Shown here: piece after piece, positions 24,474 through 33,387 of the stretch
How the letters are laid out: each line of letters begins with the position of its first letter
Numbering within the stretch: position 1 is the first letter of the stretch
Assembly (NCBI RefSeq): GCF_009746565.1
Contig: NZ_WRPN01000010.1
Location: 1 to 64,000, forward strand
Reading direction: 5' to 3'
DNA length: 64,000 nucleotides
DNA from: Mariniflexile maritimum
GTDB taxonomy: Bacteria; Bacteroidota; Bacteroidia; Flavobacteriales; Flavobacteriaceae
Notes under the pieces: model-generated
Database searches by the model: none
The model's input: only the letters and a program-made list of their open reading frames with translations
Told to the model about the DNA's origin: nothing
Program-made: the position numbers and the translations under genes

Positions 24474-24963
24474 AGAATATTTAAACCACATTACCACCTT
24501 TATTTTTGATGTGGATGGCGTGTTAACCAATGCCAATGTTTTGGTAACAACTTCTGGCGAATTGCTAAGAACCATGAGCGTTAAAGACGGTTTCGCCCTA
24601 AAGTTTGCGGTAAATGCGGGTTATAATATTGCTATCATTTCTGCTGGCACAAACGATGGCGTTAAATTAAGATTGGAAGGTTTGGGCATACACGATGTAT
24701 ATTTGGGCGCTCACGATAAGCTAACCACATTTAAAGCCTATTTAAAAGCAAAAAACATAAAACAGGAAAACATCCTTTACATGGGCGATGATATTGCCGA
24801 TTACCCAGTTATGAAGGTTGTAGGTTTACCTAGTTGCCCGCAAGATGCCGTACCTGAAATAAAAAGCATTTCCAAATACATTTCGCACAAAAAAGGAGGC
24901 AAGGGCGCCGTAAGGGATGTTATTGAACAGGTGCTAAAAGTACAGGGAAAATGGGCGTTGTAA
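24454..24963 (+). CDS. kdsC: KdsC-type HAD-IIIA phosphatase (3-deoxy-manno-octulosonate-8-phosphatase family)
   Basis: A 169-residue HAD without a cap domain, the compact form typical of KdsC. Motif I is FIFDVDGVLTNANVL (Asp 19/21), motif II IAIISAGTNDG, the lysine region is GAHDKLTTFKAYL, and motif IV MGDDIADYPVM. The tail YISHKKGGKGAVRDVIEQVL is a KdsC-family feature. It would release Kdo from Kdo-8-phosphate for lipopolysaccharide core synthesis. It overlaps the DUF2520 gene by 20 bases. Confidence 0.88.
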   Translation: MEEKSYKEYLNHITTFIFDVDGVLTNANVLVTTSGELLRTMSVKDGFALKFAVNAGYNIAIISAGTNDGVKLRLEGLGIHDVYLGAHDKLTTFKAYLKAKNIKQENILYMGDDIADYPVMKVVGLPSCPQDAVPEIKSISKYISHKKGGKGAVRDVIEQVLKVQGKWAL

Positions 24964-25062
24964 GTCTTCAGTCACGGTGCTTGGTTATTAGAGTTTCATG
25001 TTTGTTGTTTTAAAACCTGAAACCTAAAACTTTTAATATTTAATATTCAACTTCTTAATAAA

Positions 25063-25125
25063 CTTCTAATATTTAACCTTTAACTTCTAATATTTAACCT
25101 TTAACTTCTAATATTTAACCTTTGA
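25063..25125 (+). repeat. Three tandem copies of a 21-base unit ending at the prenyltransferase start codon
   Basis: Unit CTTCTAATATTTAACC plus TTTAA occurs at 25063-25083, 25084-25104 and 25105-25125. The last copy differs by A to G in its last two bases, which creates the TTG used as start codon at 25122-25124. Similar but degenerate words precede it from about 25012. Confidence 0.85.
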
Positions 25126-26036
25126 ATTTCCTAAACCTCATCCGTTGGAAAAATTTGTTGTTGATTGCAACCGTTCAATTGCTCATCAAGTATGCCCTTT
25201 TAAAACCCTTTGGTGTTCAAACCGCTTTAAGCAGTCTGGGGATTTCACTCCTTATGCTCGCTACCCTCTGCATTGCCGCGGCAGGCTATATTATTAACGA
25301 TATTTTTGATGTGGAAACCGATTCCATAAACAAACCCGAAAAACTTATTGTTGGTAAATCCATTTCAGAGAAAACCGCTTATAATCTCTTTTTTATTTTC
25401 AATATGGTAGGTGTGGGCGTTGGGTATTATGTATCGCATTTGGTTAATAAAGATGCGTTTTTTTCGTTGTTTGTTATCATTTCGGTATTGCTGTATGTTT
25501 ATGCAAGTTATTTAAAACAAATGCTTTTAGTTGGCAATATAATTGTTGCTATTTTGGTGGCGCTATCGTTGGTTATTGTGGGGGTTTTTGAATTGTTGCC
25601 TACCCTAACGCCCTTAAACCGGCAAACACAACTGTTTTTCTTTAAGATACTGTTGAATTATGCACTGTTTGCTTTTTTTATAAACCTTCTCCGTGAAATA
25701 ATAAAAGATATGGAAGATATTAATGGCGATTATAAAGCGGGCATGAACACCTTGCCCATTGCCATTGGTATTGAACGCAGTGCTAAAGTGGTGTTTGTGT
25801 TAACCATTGTATTGCTTTTTGCCGTTGGATATTATGTGGTAAACGTGCTCTATAAAAACCAAATCATGGTTCTTTACTTTTTGGTGTTTATTATGGGGCC
25901 ACTGCTCTACCTTGCTATCAAAATGTTCAGTGCCAACACAAAAAAAGAGTTTCACCAGATGAGCCAAGTGCTTAAATTAGTGATGCTTTTTGGAATGGGC
26001 TCGTTGTTGTTTTATCTGTTTCTTTTGAAATTATAA
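25122..26036 (+). CDS. UbiA-family prenyltransferase (geranylgeranylglycerol-phosphate geranylgeranyltransferase-like)
   Basis: A 304-residue membrane protein with eight or nine membrane segments. Two aspartate-rich motifs define the active site: NDIFDVETDSINKP (about 60-73) and DMEDINGDYKAGMNTLP (about 197-213). It transfers a prenyl chain to an acceptor; in this family the acceptor may be glycerol phosphate, homogentisate or a quinone ring, and I cannot decide. The N-terminus NFLNLIRWKNLLLIATVQ matches the family start, so the TTG at 25122 appears correct even though it lies in the end of a tandem repeat and no clear ribosome-binding site is seen. Confidence 0.88.
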   Translation: MNFLNLIRWKNLLLIATVQLLIKYALLKPFGVQTALSSLGISLLMLATLCIAAAGYIINDIFDVETDSINKPEKLIVGKSISEKTAYNLFFIFNMVGVGVGYYVSHLVNKDAFFSLFVIISVLLYVYASYLKQMLLVGNIIVAILVALSLVIVGVFELLPTLTPLNRQTQLFFFKILLNYALFAFFINLLREIIKDMEDINGDYKAGMNTLPIAIGIERSAKVVFVLTIVLLFAVGYYVVNVLYKNQIMVLYFLVFIMGPLLYLAIKMFSANTKKEFHQMSQVLKLVMLFGMGSLLFYLFLLKL

Positions 26037-26066
26037 CGAATTCGAAGTACAATTCACGAAGTACAA

Positions 26067-26101
26067 GGCATTAGGCACTAGGCACTAAGCACTAGGCACA
26101 A
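26067..26101. repeat. Five tandem 7-base units (GGCACTA)
   Basis: GGCATTA, GGCACTA, GGCACTA, AGCACTA, GGCACAA in direct succession in the convergent spacer between the prenyltransferase and M61 genes. Two copies of GAAGTACAA (26044-26052, 26058-26066) precede it. Confidence 0.8.
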
Positions 26102-26102
26102 G

Positions 26103-26153
26103 TTACAAAGTTTAAGGTCCATGGTGTTAGCATTGGTTTTTGAAACTTTGTAA
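26103..26153. terminator. Long-loop inverted repeat in convergent spacer, possible bidirectional terminator
   Basis: TTACAAAGTTT (26103-26113) and AAACTTTGTAA (26143-26153) are perfect 11-base inverted repeats with a 29-base loop, between two convergent genes. There is no T-run, so a terminator role is uncertain. Confidence 0.4.
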
Positions 26154-26180
26154 TTTGTGTTTCTTAAATCACTTTTCAAC

Positions 26181-28073
26181 CTATCCTTTCAACCAAGCTT
26201 CTCGTATATTTTTTTGTGCTTCGGTCGCATTTGGTTGCTCCAAGATACCTTCGCCCATAGTATAAGATGGGGTCGTTTTTGTTTTAATGATAACTTCTTT
26301 GCCATTTCTGTCCAATAGCACCTCAATATCTTTTCCGGGTTTCCACATATAAACTTCCTGTAGCACTTGGTTTGCATTTTGAATGGAAACAGTGGTGCCA
26401 TTAATGGTTTTTATAACATCGCCCGGTTGTACACCCTGATCGTTCCAAAAACTGTTGTCCTTTACCAACTCGGTAAAAAAGATGGTGCCTTTTTGGCCGT
26501 CGCCCCCAATAATCAACTCGCCGGCGTTTTGTATGTAATTGGTTTCCACCTTTCCCTTGCCTATTTCCAAGCCCACTTTATTTAAAAACTCGTTGTAATT
26601 TATTGGAATATCGCCAACAACATGGGTCGTTAAAAAATCATGAACCGACGGATAGGTCATGCTTGCAATATCATCAATAAGTTTGTCGTCATCAAAAGGC
26701 TTGTTTTTTCCGTATTTATTTGAAAGCTCTTTCATTAACGATAAAATACCGCGTTGCCCGTTGCTTTCCTCGCGCATTATAATATCTATGCACATGCCTA
26801 TTAAAGCGCCTTTTTGGTACACATTCAAGTACTGACTTTTATAAGGTTCCTTAATAACATTTTCACTCATAATGGTAAAACTCATGGCATCGTCCATGGT
26901 TTTTGAGCGTTGGATTTTTTCCATCATGTTATTATAAAACTCGCTTTCATCAATCAACCCTTGATCGACCTGAAACAGGTTTGCGAAATATTCGGTTACA
27001 CCTTCATACATCCACAAATGTTTTGAAAACGTGGGGTTGTTATAATCAAAATAATGTACATCTTCAGAATGAACGCTTAATGGCGTAACTATATGAAAAA
27101 ACTCGTGCGACACTACATCAACCATACTTTCTGCCAATGCGTCATCATCCATCGATTCTGGTAACACCACAACGGTTGATGTGTTATGTTCTAAAGCGCC
27201 CATCCCTTTTGGCGAGCCTTCCTTTTCATCAGACAGGTATAAAAATATATCGTATCGTGGAGTTGTGTTGATGTCGCCCAAAAAGTTTTTCTGGGCTTGC
27301 ATCATTTTAAAAACCGTTTCCTTTAACGATGCAGCAGAATGCAGTTTATTGGGCGAATACACACTAAGAACAATTTTAATATCGCCCACCTGAAACTCCT
27401 CAACATCCAAATCGCCATACATCATGGGGTTATCGGTAATATCAAAATAGCGCGGTGCAAAATAACTGGTGGTTATGGCAGTACCATCGTCGCTGGTTTT
27501 TGTCCCCAAGTTTTGCAATGCCGAACTGCGCACAAAATCAACAGGGGCGGTTACATCCAATTTATACTGGTTGTTTTTTAAGGAATCGAAATAACCAATA
27601 AAACCATGCAAATTCAGCACGTAATTACTAGGCTCGATGTTTGTGCCTGCTGGCGAAAATGGTTCTTCCTTGCCTATACCGCCTTCCTTTTCCTGATCGA
27701 AAGTATCGTTAACCCAATAAGTAATCTTGTCTAGCTGTTTCGCATTTTTAATAACCCAGGTATTCAAATCGGTTTTGGTAGTGGGCATCTCATTTCCTTT
27801 GTAATCATAAGCCTTAAAATCGGCTATATACTTTCCAAAATTACTTACAGAATAAGTACCTTGAACCACTTTTGGCAAATAATAGGTAACGGTTTCGGTA
27901 GTAAAACGTCCCGGGTTTATCGTTACTGGGGCTTTATCATTGGTTACCTTGGTTAAATTAATTGCAGTTTCAATGGGCAAATTGGTAGCCAAATCATTCA
28001 CCGATGTTTTTGTTGCACTACAACCCGCTAATAAAAGACCTACAAATAAAGCGGCTAAAGGTTTTGTGTTCAT
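26181..28073 (-). CDS. M61-family metallopeptidase with PDZ domain, lipoprotein
   Basis: A 630-residue lipoprotein (MNTKPLAALFVGLLLAGC, Cys about 18). The N-terminal beta domain (about 30-230) is followed by a gluzincin catalytic domain with the zinc site HEFFHIVTPL (His about 321 and 325). The third ligand region is MYEGVTEYFANLF (Glu about 351). A PDZ domain lies near 500-600 (SFWNDQGVQPGDVIKTINGTTV). Glycyl aminopeptidases belong to this family, but specificity is not readable here. It acts in the periplasm or at the outer membrane. Confidence 0.93.
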   Translation of the reverse strand: MNTKPLAALFVGLLLAGCSATKTSVNDLATNLPIETAINLTKVTNDKAPVTINPGRFTTETVTYYLPKVVQGTYSVSNFGKYIADFKAYDYKGNEMPTTKTDLNTWVIKNAKQLDKITYWVNDTFDQEKEGGIGKEEPFSPAGTNIEPSNYVLNLHGFIGYFDSLKNNQYKLDVTAPVDFVRSSALQNLGTKTSDDGTAITTSYFAPRYFDITDNPMMYGDLDVEEFQVGDIKIVLSVYSPNKLHSAASLKETVFKMMQAQKNFLGDINTTPRYDIFLYLSDEKEGSPKGMGALEHNTSTVVVLPESMDDDALAESMVDVVSHEFFHIVTPLSVHSEDVHYFDYNNPTFSKHLWMYEGVTEYFANLFQVDQGLIDESEFYNNMMEKIQRSKTMDDAMSFTIMSENVIKEPYKSQYLNVYQKGALIGMCIDIIMREESNGQRGILSLMKELSNKYGKNKPFDDDKLIDDIASMTYPSVHDFLTTHVVGDIPINYNEFLNKVGLEIGKGKVETNYIQNAGELIIGGDGQKGTIFFTELVKDNSFWNDQGVQPGDVIKTINGTTVSIQNANQVLQEVYMWKPGKDIEVLLDRNGKEVIIKTKTTPSYTMGEGILEQPNATEAQKNIREAWLKG

Positions 28074-28138
28074 TATGATTTTTTATTTTGATTATTGACG
28101 CGCAAATTACTATTATGTTACATATCGGGCTCATAAGG

Positions 28139-28169
28139 TTTTGTTAAAAAGCGTAATTATGTATCTTCG
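28139..28169 (+). promoter_or_regulatory. Promoter of the glycosyltransferase gene, near-leaderless
   Basis: -33 element TTTTG (28139-28143), 18 bases, then TATCTTCG (28162-28169). The ATG is at 28174, four bases after the box. The TTG that opens a longer frame at 28141 is the -33 element itself. Confidence 0.65.
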
Positions 28170-28173
28170 TACC

Positions 28174-29181
28174 ATGCAAAACAACCTTGTAAGCATTTTA
28201 ACCCCCTTTAAAAACACGGAGGCCTATTTGGCAGACTGCATCACCTCTATTTTACAACAAACATACAGCCATTGGGAGCTTATCATTATTGATGATGCCT
28301 CAACCGATGCGAGTTATGAATTGGTTAACGCTTTCGCGGAAAAGGACCCAAGGATAAAACTTTTTAAGAATACGGGAAACGGTATTATTGATGCTTTGCG
28401 GCTCGCTTTGAAACACAGCAAAGGCCAATTTATTACCCGAATGGATAGCGATGATGTAATGCTACCAAACAAATTAGCGGTTTTGGTTCACAATTTAAAA
28501 ACCTTTGGCGAAAAACACGTTGCTATTGGCTTGGTTTCTTATTTTAGCGCCGATGGTGTGGGCGAAGGCTATAAAAGCTACGAAACCTGGTTAAACAACT
28601 TAACCAAATCAGGAAGAAATTACGATGAAATTTACAAAGAATGTGTTATTCCCTCGCCATGCTGGATGGTTTACAAAAACGACTTGATGGCCTGTGATGC
28701 CTTTAATCCAAATTTATATCCAGAGGACTACGACTTAACCTTCCGCTTCTACAAACACCGCTACACCTGCATTCCTTGTGATAAGGTGTTGCACAAATGG
28801 CGCGATTACAGCACGCGCACCTCACGAACGCATGTTCATTACGCCCAAAACCATTTTACGGCACTAAAACTACACCATTTTTTAGCAATAGATTATAAGC
28901 CCGAAAAAACACTTACCATTTGGGGCGCCGGCACAAAAGGGAAAATAATGGCAAACATATTAATAGAAAAAAACATCCCATTTGAATGGATATGCGATAA
29001 CCCAAAAAAAATAGGCAAAGCCATTTACGGAAAAACGCTCATGGAGTTTCAAGCACTTTCAAAACTTAAAAACACACAAAGCATCATAACGGTTGCCAAT
29101 AAAACGGCCCAAAAAGAAATACGGCAGTATTTGGAATCATTAAACCTAGAACCCATAAAAGATTATGTTTTCTTTTGCTAA
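28174..29181 (+). CDS. Family 2 glycosyltransferase with C-terminal nucleotide-binding-like domain
   Basis: A 335-residue protein from the ATG at 28174. The GT-A fold is visible as VSILTPFKNTEAYLADCITSIL, WELIIIDDASTDAS and the metal-binding FITRMDSDDVMLPNKL (DxD at about 89-93). The acceptor region is CVIPSPCWMVYKND and NLYPEDYDLTFRFY. The last 90 residues form an extra Rossmann-like module (LTIWGAGTKGKIMANILIEKNIPFEW), which is seen in some flavobacterial GT2 enzymes. Donor and acceptor are unknown. BatA follows after 29 bases. Confidence 0.88.
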   Translation: MQNNLVSILTPFKNTEAYLADCITSILQQTYSHWELIIIDDASTDASYELVNAFAEKDPRIKLFKNTGNGIIDALRLALKHSKGQFITRMDSDDVMLPNKLAVLVHNLKTFGEKHVAIGLVSYFSADGVGEGYKSYETWLNNLTKSGRNYDEIYKECVIPSPCWMVYKNDLMACDAFNPNLYPEDYDLTFRFYKHRYTCIPCDKVLHKWRDYSTRTSRTHVHYAQNHFTALKLHHFLAIDYKPEKTLTIWGAGTKGKIMANILIEKNIPFEWICDNPKKIGKAIYGKTLMEFQALSKLKNTQSIITVANKTAQKEIRQYLESLNLEPIKDYVFFC

Positions 29182-29186
29182 ATTTG
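29179..29186 (+). promoter_or_regulatory. -7 box for the BatA-pyrC operon
   Basis: TAAATTTG, an exact TAnnTTTG match, overlapping the stop codon of the glycosyltransferase gene and 24 bases before the ATG at 29211. Confidence 0.45.
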
Positions 29187-29210
29187 TACAGATGAAAAAT
29201 CAAGACAGAC

Positions 29211-31136
29211 ATGCAGTTTAAGCACCCCGAACTTCTTTACGCGTTATTTTTACTGCTCATTCCCATCATTGTCCATTTGTTCCAATTACGGAAATTCCAA
29301 AAAATAGCCTTTACAAACGTGGCGTTTTTAAAAGAAGCGACACAACAAACCCGAAAAAGTTCCCAAATAAAAAAATGGCTCATCCTTTGCACGCGGCTTT
29401 TATTGCTTGCCGCCATTGTATTGGCATTTGCGCAACCTTTTACGTCCAATTCAAAAACCTTCAATATTAAAAATGAAACGGTTATTTATTTAGATAATTC
29501 GTTTAGCATGCAAGCAAAGGGCAACCAAGGGGAATTATTAAAACGTGCCGTACAGGATCTTATAAACAAGGTGCCGGAAAACGACAGGATTTCTTTAATA
29601 ACCAACAACAACATCTACAGAAATTCCTCCATAAAATCGTTAAAAAACGATTTGCTCCAATTGGATTATTCATCCAGCAGGCTAACCGCCGAAGCTGCTT
29701 TGTTAAAAAGCCAAACGCTTTTCAGTAAACAAAAAAACACCTTGAAAAATTTGGTTTTCATTTCCGATTTTCAAGAGGATACCAGTAATTTTCAACCTAA
29801 AACCGATTCGTTAACCAACATCTACCTCATCCAACTAAAACCTATCAACACCAATAATGTGGCCATTGATAGTGCTTATATTTCGGAAAAAAACGCTACA
29901 ACCCTAAGCCTTAAAGTGCTTTTAAAAAACAGTGGCAAGCCTATTGAAAACCTGCCTATTTCACTGTATAATAACGATACATTGATTGCCAAAACATCGG
30001 TGGCCCTAAGCGATAAGGCCGAAACAACCTTCTCGATGCCAATTAACCAAGAAATAAATGGCAAAATAAGTATTGATGATTCATATTTGCAATGCGACAA
30101 CAGTTTGTATTTCAACATCAACAAACCAAAAAAAATAAATGTTTTGGCTGTAAATGCTGAAGACGATTCCTTTTTAAAACGGATTTTTACCGACGATGAA
30201 TTCAACCTAAGCTCTTCTAGCCTAAAACTACTGGATTACAATTTGTTGGCCCAACAACAACTCATCATATTAAATGAACTGGAATTGGTACCGAATGCAC
30301 TATCGGTTGCCCTGAAATCGTTTACCGAACAAGGTGGATCACTGCTTATTGTTCCATCCCATAAAATCGACAAAGCCTCCTATAACCAACTGCTGGCAAA
30401 TTTCGGCACAACCTATGATGCCTTTTTAGAAACCGAAAAACGCATCACTACCATAAATTATGCACACCCACTTTATAATTCGGGCGTTTTCGAGAAAAAG
30501 GTAACAAACTTTCAATATCCAACCGTAAACAGTTTTTTTACGGTGAGTTCAGGTAATGCATCGCCTATTTTACAGTTTGAAGATGGCAAACCATTTTTAT
30601 TCCAATCGCAAAACGTTTATGTGTTTACTTCGGCCTTAAACAACGAAAATTCCAACTTTAAAAATGCCCAGCTCATTGTGCCCACTTTGTATAATATTGG
30701 TAAATTCAGCTTTAAAAATGCGTCGTTGTATTACACCATAGGCAACAAAAACACCTTTGATGTTGAAACGCAAATACAGCAGGACGCGGTTTTAACCTTG
30801 GAAAAAGACGATATTAAAACCATTCCAAAACAGCAATATTTCAACAATAAAGTCATAATAAGTACTTTGGAAACCCCTTCCTTTGCTGGAACTTACACCA
30901 TTAAAGATAAAAATGAAGCCATAAAACGGGTGAGCTTTAATTATGATAGGGCCGAAAGCAATTTGGTTTATAAAAACCTTTCGGAATCAAAAAACACCAT
31001 GGTTGCACAATCTGTTTCCGATAGTTTTGACACGATAAAAAGTGATGCAAAAGTTAATGCCTTATGGAAATGGTTTGTTATTTTTGCACTTGTACTATTA
31101 GTTATCGAAATGGGCATCTTAAAATATTTTAAATGA
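29211..31136 (+). CDS. BatA-type membrane protein with von Willebrand A-like domain
   Basis: A 641-residue protein. The aerotolerance-regulator N-terminal domain starts MQFKHPELLYALFLLLIPIIVHLFQLRKFQ and has a second membrane segment at WLILCTRLLLLAAIVLAFAQPF. A VWA-like domain follows (ETVIYLDNSFSMQAKGNQGEL, a DxSxS MIDAS motif at about residues 95-99). A long periplasmic region and a C-terminal membrane segment (WFVIFALVLLVIEMGIL) complete it. It is probably involved in envelope function, but the role of this family is poorly known. The stop overlaps the start of the next gene (ATGA), so translation is coupled. Confidence 0.88.
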   Translation: MQFKHPELLYALFLLLIPIIVHLFQLRKFQKIAFTNVAFLKEATQQTRKSSQIKKWLILCTRLLLLAAIVLAFAQPFTSNSKTFNIKNETVIYLDNSFSMQAKGNQGELLKRAVQDLINKVPENDRISLITNNNIYRNSSIKSLKNDLLQLDYSSSRLTAEAALLKSQTLFSKQKNTLKNLVFISDFQEDTSNFQPKTDSLTNIYLIQLKPINTNNVAIDSAYISEKNATTLSLKVLLKNSGKPIENLPISLYNNDTLIAKTSVALSDKAETTFSMPINQEINGKISIDDSYLQCDNSLYFNINKPKKINVLAVNAEDDSFLKRIFTDDEFNLSSSSLKLLDYNLLAQQQLIILNELELVPNALSVALKSFTEQGGSLLIVPSHKIDKASYNQLLANFGTTYDAFLETEKRITTINYAHPLYNSGVFEKKVTNFQYPTVNSFFTVSSGNASPILQFEDGKPFLFQSQNVYVFTSALNNENSNFKNAQLIVPTLYNIGKFSFKNASLYYTIGNKNTFDVETQIQQDAVLTLEKDDIKTIPKQQYFNNKVIISTLETPSFAGTYTIKDKNEAIKRVSFNYDRAESNLVYKNLSESKNTMVAQSVSDSFDTIKSDAKVNALWKWFVIFALVLLVIEMGILKYFK

Positions 31137-32389
31137 ACATACTTATAAAATCGGCTACCATTTTAGATTCAAAAAGCGAGTTTCACAACACCACTCAGGA
31201 TCTATTGGTTGAAAACGGTGTGATTACCCAAATTGCAAGCAACATTAAAAACCCAAAGAACTATCGTGAAATCGCTTTTGAAAACCTTCATATCTCACAA
31301 GGTTGGTTTGATAGCAGCGTGTGTTTTGGCGAACCTGGTTTTGAAGAGCGCGACACCATAAAAAACGGATTGAAAACTGCAGCAGCTTCCGGTTTTACGG
31401 CGGTTGCCATGAATGCCAATTCCAATCCCGTAATCGATTCAAATTCAGATATTACGTTTGTAAACTCCAAAGGCGCCCATCATCCCGTAACCTTGTTGCC
31501 CATTGGGGCGCTAACCGAATGTAGCAAAGGCGAGCATTTAGCTGAACTTTTTGATATGAATACTGCGGGTGCCGTGGCTTTTTACGACTATAAAAAACCT
31601 ATTAACAACCCCAACCTTTTAAAGATAGCATTACAATACGCCAGTAATTTTGGTGGTTTGGTATGCTCGTTTCCGCAGGAAAACAATATTGCGGGCCATG
31701 GTGTGATGAACGAACACATTACAAGCACTACCCTTGGGCTTAAAGGTATTCCTGCCTTGGCGGAAGAGTTGCAAGTGGCACGCGATTTATTTTTATTGGA
31801 ATACGCGGGCGGAAAATTGCATATTCCAACTATTTCAACAGCCAAATCGGTGGCATTGATCCGGGAAGCCAAAAAGAAAAAACTAGACGTAACGTGCAGT
31901 GTTGCCATCCATAATTTATATTTTACCGATGCTGTTTTAACCGATTTCAACACCCATTTTAAAGTGTTGCCACCGTTGCGCATTCAAAGCGATGTGGATG
32001 TCCTTATTGAAGCCGTAAAAGATGGCACGATTGATATGGTTACCAGCGACCACAACCCCATGGACATAGAGCATAAAAAAATAGAATTTGATCATGCCGC
32101 ATTTGGCACCATTGGGTTAGAAAGTGCCTTTGCTGCCTTACAAACCATTTTTACAACCAAAAAAACCATCGATGTTTTAACCCGAGGAAAATCGCGCTTT
32201 GGTTTGGAACAAACACCCATAAATATTGGTAACAAATTGAATATCACACTATTCAACCCCGATTTAAGATACACCTTTTCAGCAAAGCATATCCTTTCAA
32301 AATCTAAAAATGCCATTTTTGAGAATACATCCCTAAAAGGAAGCGTGTATGGCATTATTTCAAATAACCAAATGGCTTTAAACAATTAA
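31133..32389 (+). CDS. Dihydroorotase homologue lacking the metal-binding HxH motif
   Basis: A 418-residue amidohydrolase of the dihydroorotase class. The fold is clear (LENLHISQGWFDSSVCFGEPGFEERDT, TCSVAIHNLYFTD, VTSDHNPMDIEHK). However, the N-terminal zinc motif DxHxHxREPG reads DSSVCFGEPG: both histidines and the arginine are replaced (S, C, G). The C-terminal DHAPH reads DHNPM. The Asp of TSDHNP is kept. It is therefore probably not a functional dihydroorotase, comparable to the non-catalytic homologues that support aspartate transcarbamoylase in some bacteria. Similar sequences are familiar in flavobacteria. Overlaps the BatA gene by 4 bases. Confidence 0.85.
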   Translation: MNILIKSATILDSKSEFHNTTQDLLVENGVITQIASNIKNPKNYREIAFENLHISQGWFDSSVCFGEPGFEERDTIKNGLKTAAASGFTAVAMNANSNPVIDSNSDITFVNSKGAHHPVTLLPIGALTECSKGEHLAELFDMNTAGAVAFYDYKKPINNPNLLKIALQYASNFGGLVCSFPQENNIAGHGVMNEHITSTTLGLKGIPALAEELQVARDLFLLEYAGGKLHIPTISTAKSVALIREAKKKKLDVTCSVAIHNLYFTDAVLTDFNTHFKVLPPLRIQSDVDVLIEAVKDGTIDMVTSDHNPMDIEHKKIEFDHAAFGTIGLESAFAALQTIFTTKKTIDVLTRGKSRFGLEQTPINIGNKLNITLFNPDLRYTFSAKHILSKSKNAIFENTSLKGSVYGIISNNQMALNN

Positions 32390-32391
32390 CC

Positions 32392-32724
32392 ATGACAGAA
32401 TATTATACCGAGGAAGGTCGCAAACACGCGATTATAAGTTATATTACCATTTTCGGAACCATTATTGCTTTTTACCTAAATAACGATTCTAAAAACGTTT
32501 TCGCAAGTTTCCATATCAGGCAAGCCTTGGGGCTTTGGTTAACGTTTTTTGCGCTGGGATACATGGTGGGCATCTTTGATAGCTGGTTTATTTCCTCAGG
32601 ATTTTACTTGTTTTTTGCGGTTCTTTTTATTTTTGGCTTTGTAAGTGCCTTAAATAAAAAAATGCAAGCGGTTCCATTGGTTGGGGCGTTTTACCAAAAA
32701 ATATTCGCTAATCTAGGAAACTAA
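32392..32724 (+). CDS. DUF4870-like small membrane protein
   Basis: A 110-residue protein with three hydrophobic segments (HAIISYITIFGTIIAFYL, ALGLWLTFFALGYMVGIF, GFYLFFAVLFIFGFVSAL). The opening EEGRKHAIISYI and the FHIRQALGLWL motif resemble the DUF4870/TIC20-like group. It begins 2 bases after the dihydroorotase-like stop and ends 2 bases before the esterase start, so it is in the same operon. Function unknown. Confidence 0.75.
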   Translation: MTEYYTEEGRKHAIISYITIFGTIIAFYLNNDSKNVFASFHIRQALGLWLTFFALGYMVGIFDSWFISSGFYLFFAVLFIFGFVSALNKKMQAVPLVGAFYQKIFANLGN

Positions 32725-32726
32725 TT

Positions 32727-33386
32727 ATGACAGATTCTTCACTTTCATTGTACCATATTGTTAGAGAATCGGCCCTAACGGAAAACGCGCCATTAATAAT
32801 CATGCTACATGGTTATGGCAGCGATGAAAACGATTTGTTCTCGTTTGCTTCAGAATTGCCGGATGACTTTTTCATCATTTCGGTTCGGGCCCCCTACCCC
32901 ATGCAACCCTACGGAAATGCTTGGTATGCCATAAATTTTGATGCCGACCAAGGCAAGTGGAACGACAACGAACAGGCCATTCAATCGTGCCACCTCATTG
33001 CTAAATTTATTGATGAAGCTGTGGCAACTTATCCTGTAAACAAACATAACGTAACCTTACTAGGTTTTAGCCAAGGCAGTATTTTAAGTTATGCAGTGGC
33101 ATTGACCTACCCTGAAAAAGTTAAAAATATTATTGCACTAAGTGGCTATGTAAATAAAGATATTCTGCCTGCAGATATCCAACAGAAAGATTATTCCAAT
33201 TTGGATTTTTATTGTTCCCACGGCAGTTTGGACCAAGTAATTCCTGTGGCTTGGGCACGACAAACCTCACCGTTTTTAAACAGTTTAAGCATAAAACACC
33301 ACTATTCCGAATTTCCTGTTGGGCATGGTGTGGCGCCCCAAAATTTTTATGAATTTAAAAAGTGGTTGGTTGCGCATATTGAGTAA
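32727..33386 (+). CDS. Alpha/beta-hydrolase, phospholipase/carboxylesterase family
   Basis: A 219-residue cytoplasmic esterase. The oxyanion region is IIMLHGYGSDENDLFSFA. The nucleophile elbow is LLGFSQGSILSYAVAL (Ser about 117). The catalytic Asp lies in SHGSLDQVIPVAWAR and the His in PVGHGVAP. RAPYPMQPYGNAWY is typical of the family. Substrate unknown (short acyl esters are usual). It is the last gene of the operon that starts at 29211 and is followed at once by a strong terminator. Confidence 0.92.
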   Translation: MTDSSLSLYHIVRESALTENAPLIIMLHGYGSDENDLFSFASELPDDFFIISVRAPYPMQPYGNAWYAINFDADQGKWNDNEQAIQSCHLIAKFIDEAVATYPVNKHNVTLLGFSQGSILSYAVALTYPEKVKNIIALSGYVNKDILPADIQQKDYSNLDFYCSHGSLDQVIPVAWARQTSPFLNSLSIKHHYSEFPVGHGVAPQNFYEFKKWLVAHIE

Positions 33387-33387
33387 C

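Noticed and set aside
25012-25125. CRISPR-like array
   Set aside because: Three head-to-tail 21-base copies without unique spacers are a simple tandem repeat.
28141-28173. Upstream TTG as glycosyltransferase start
   Set aside because: This TTG is the -33 promoter element; the ATG at 28174 gives the normal GT2 start.
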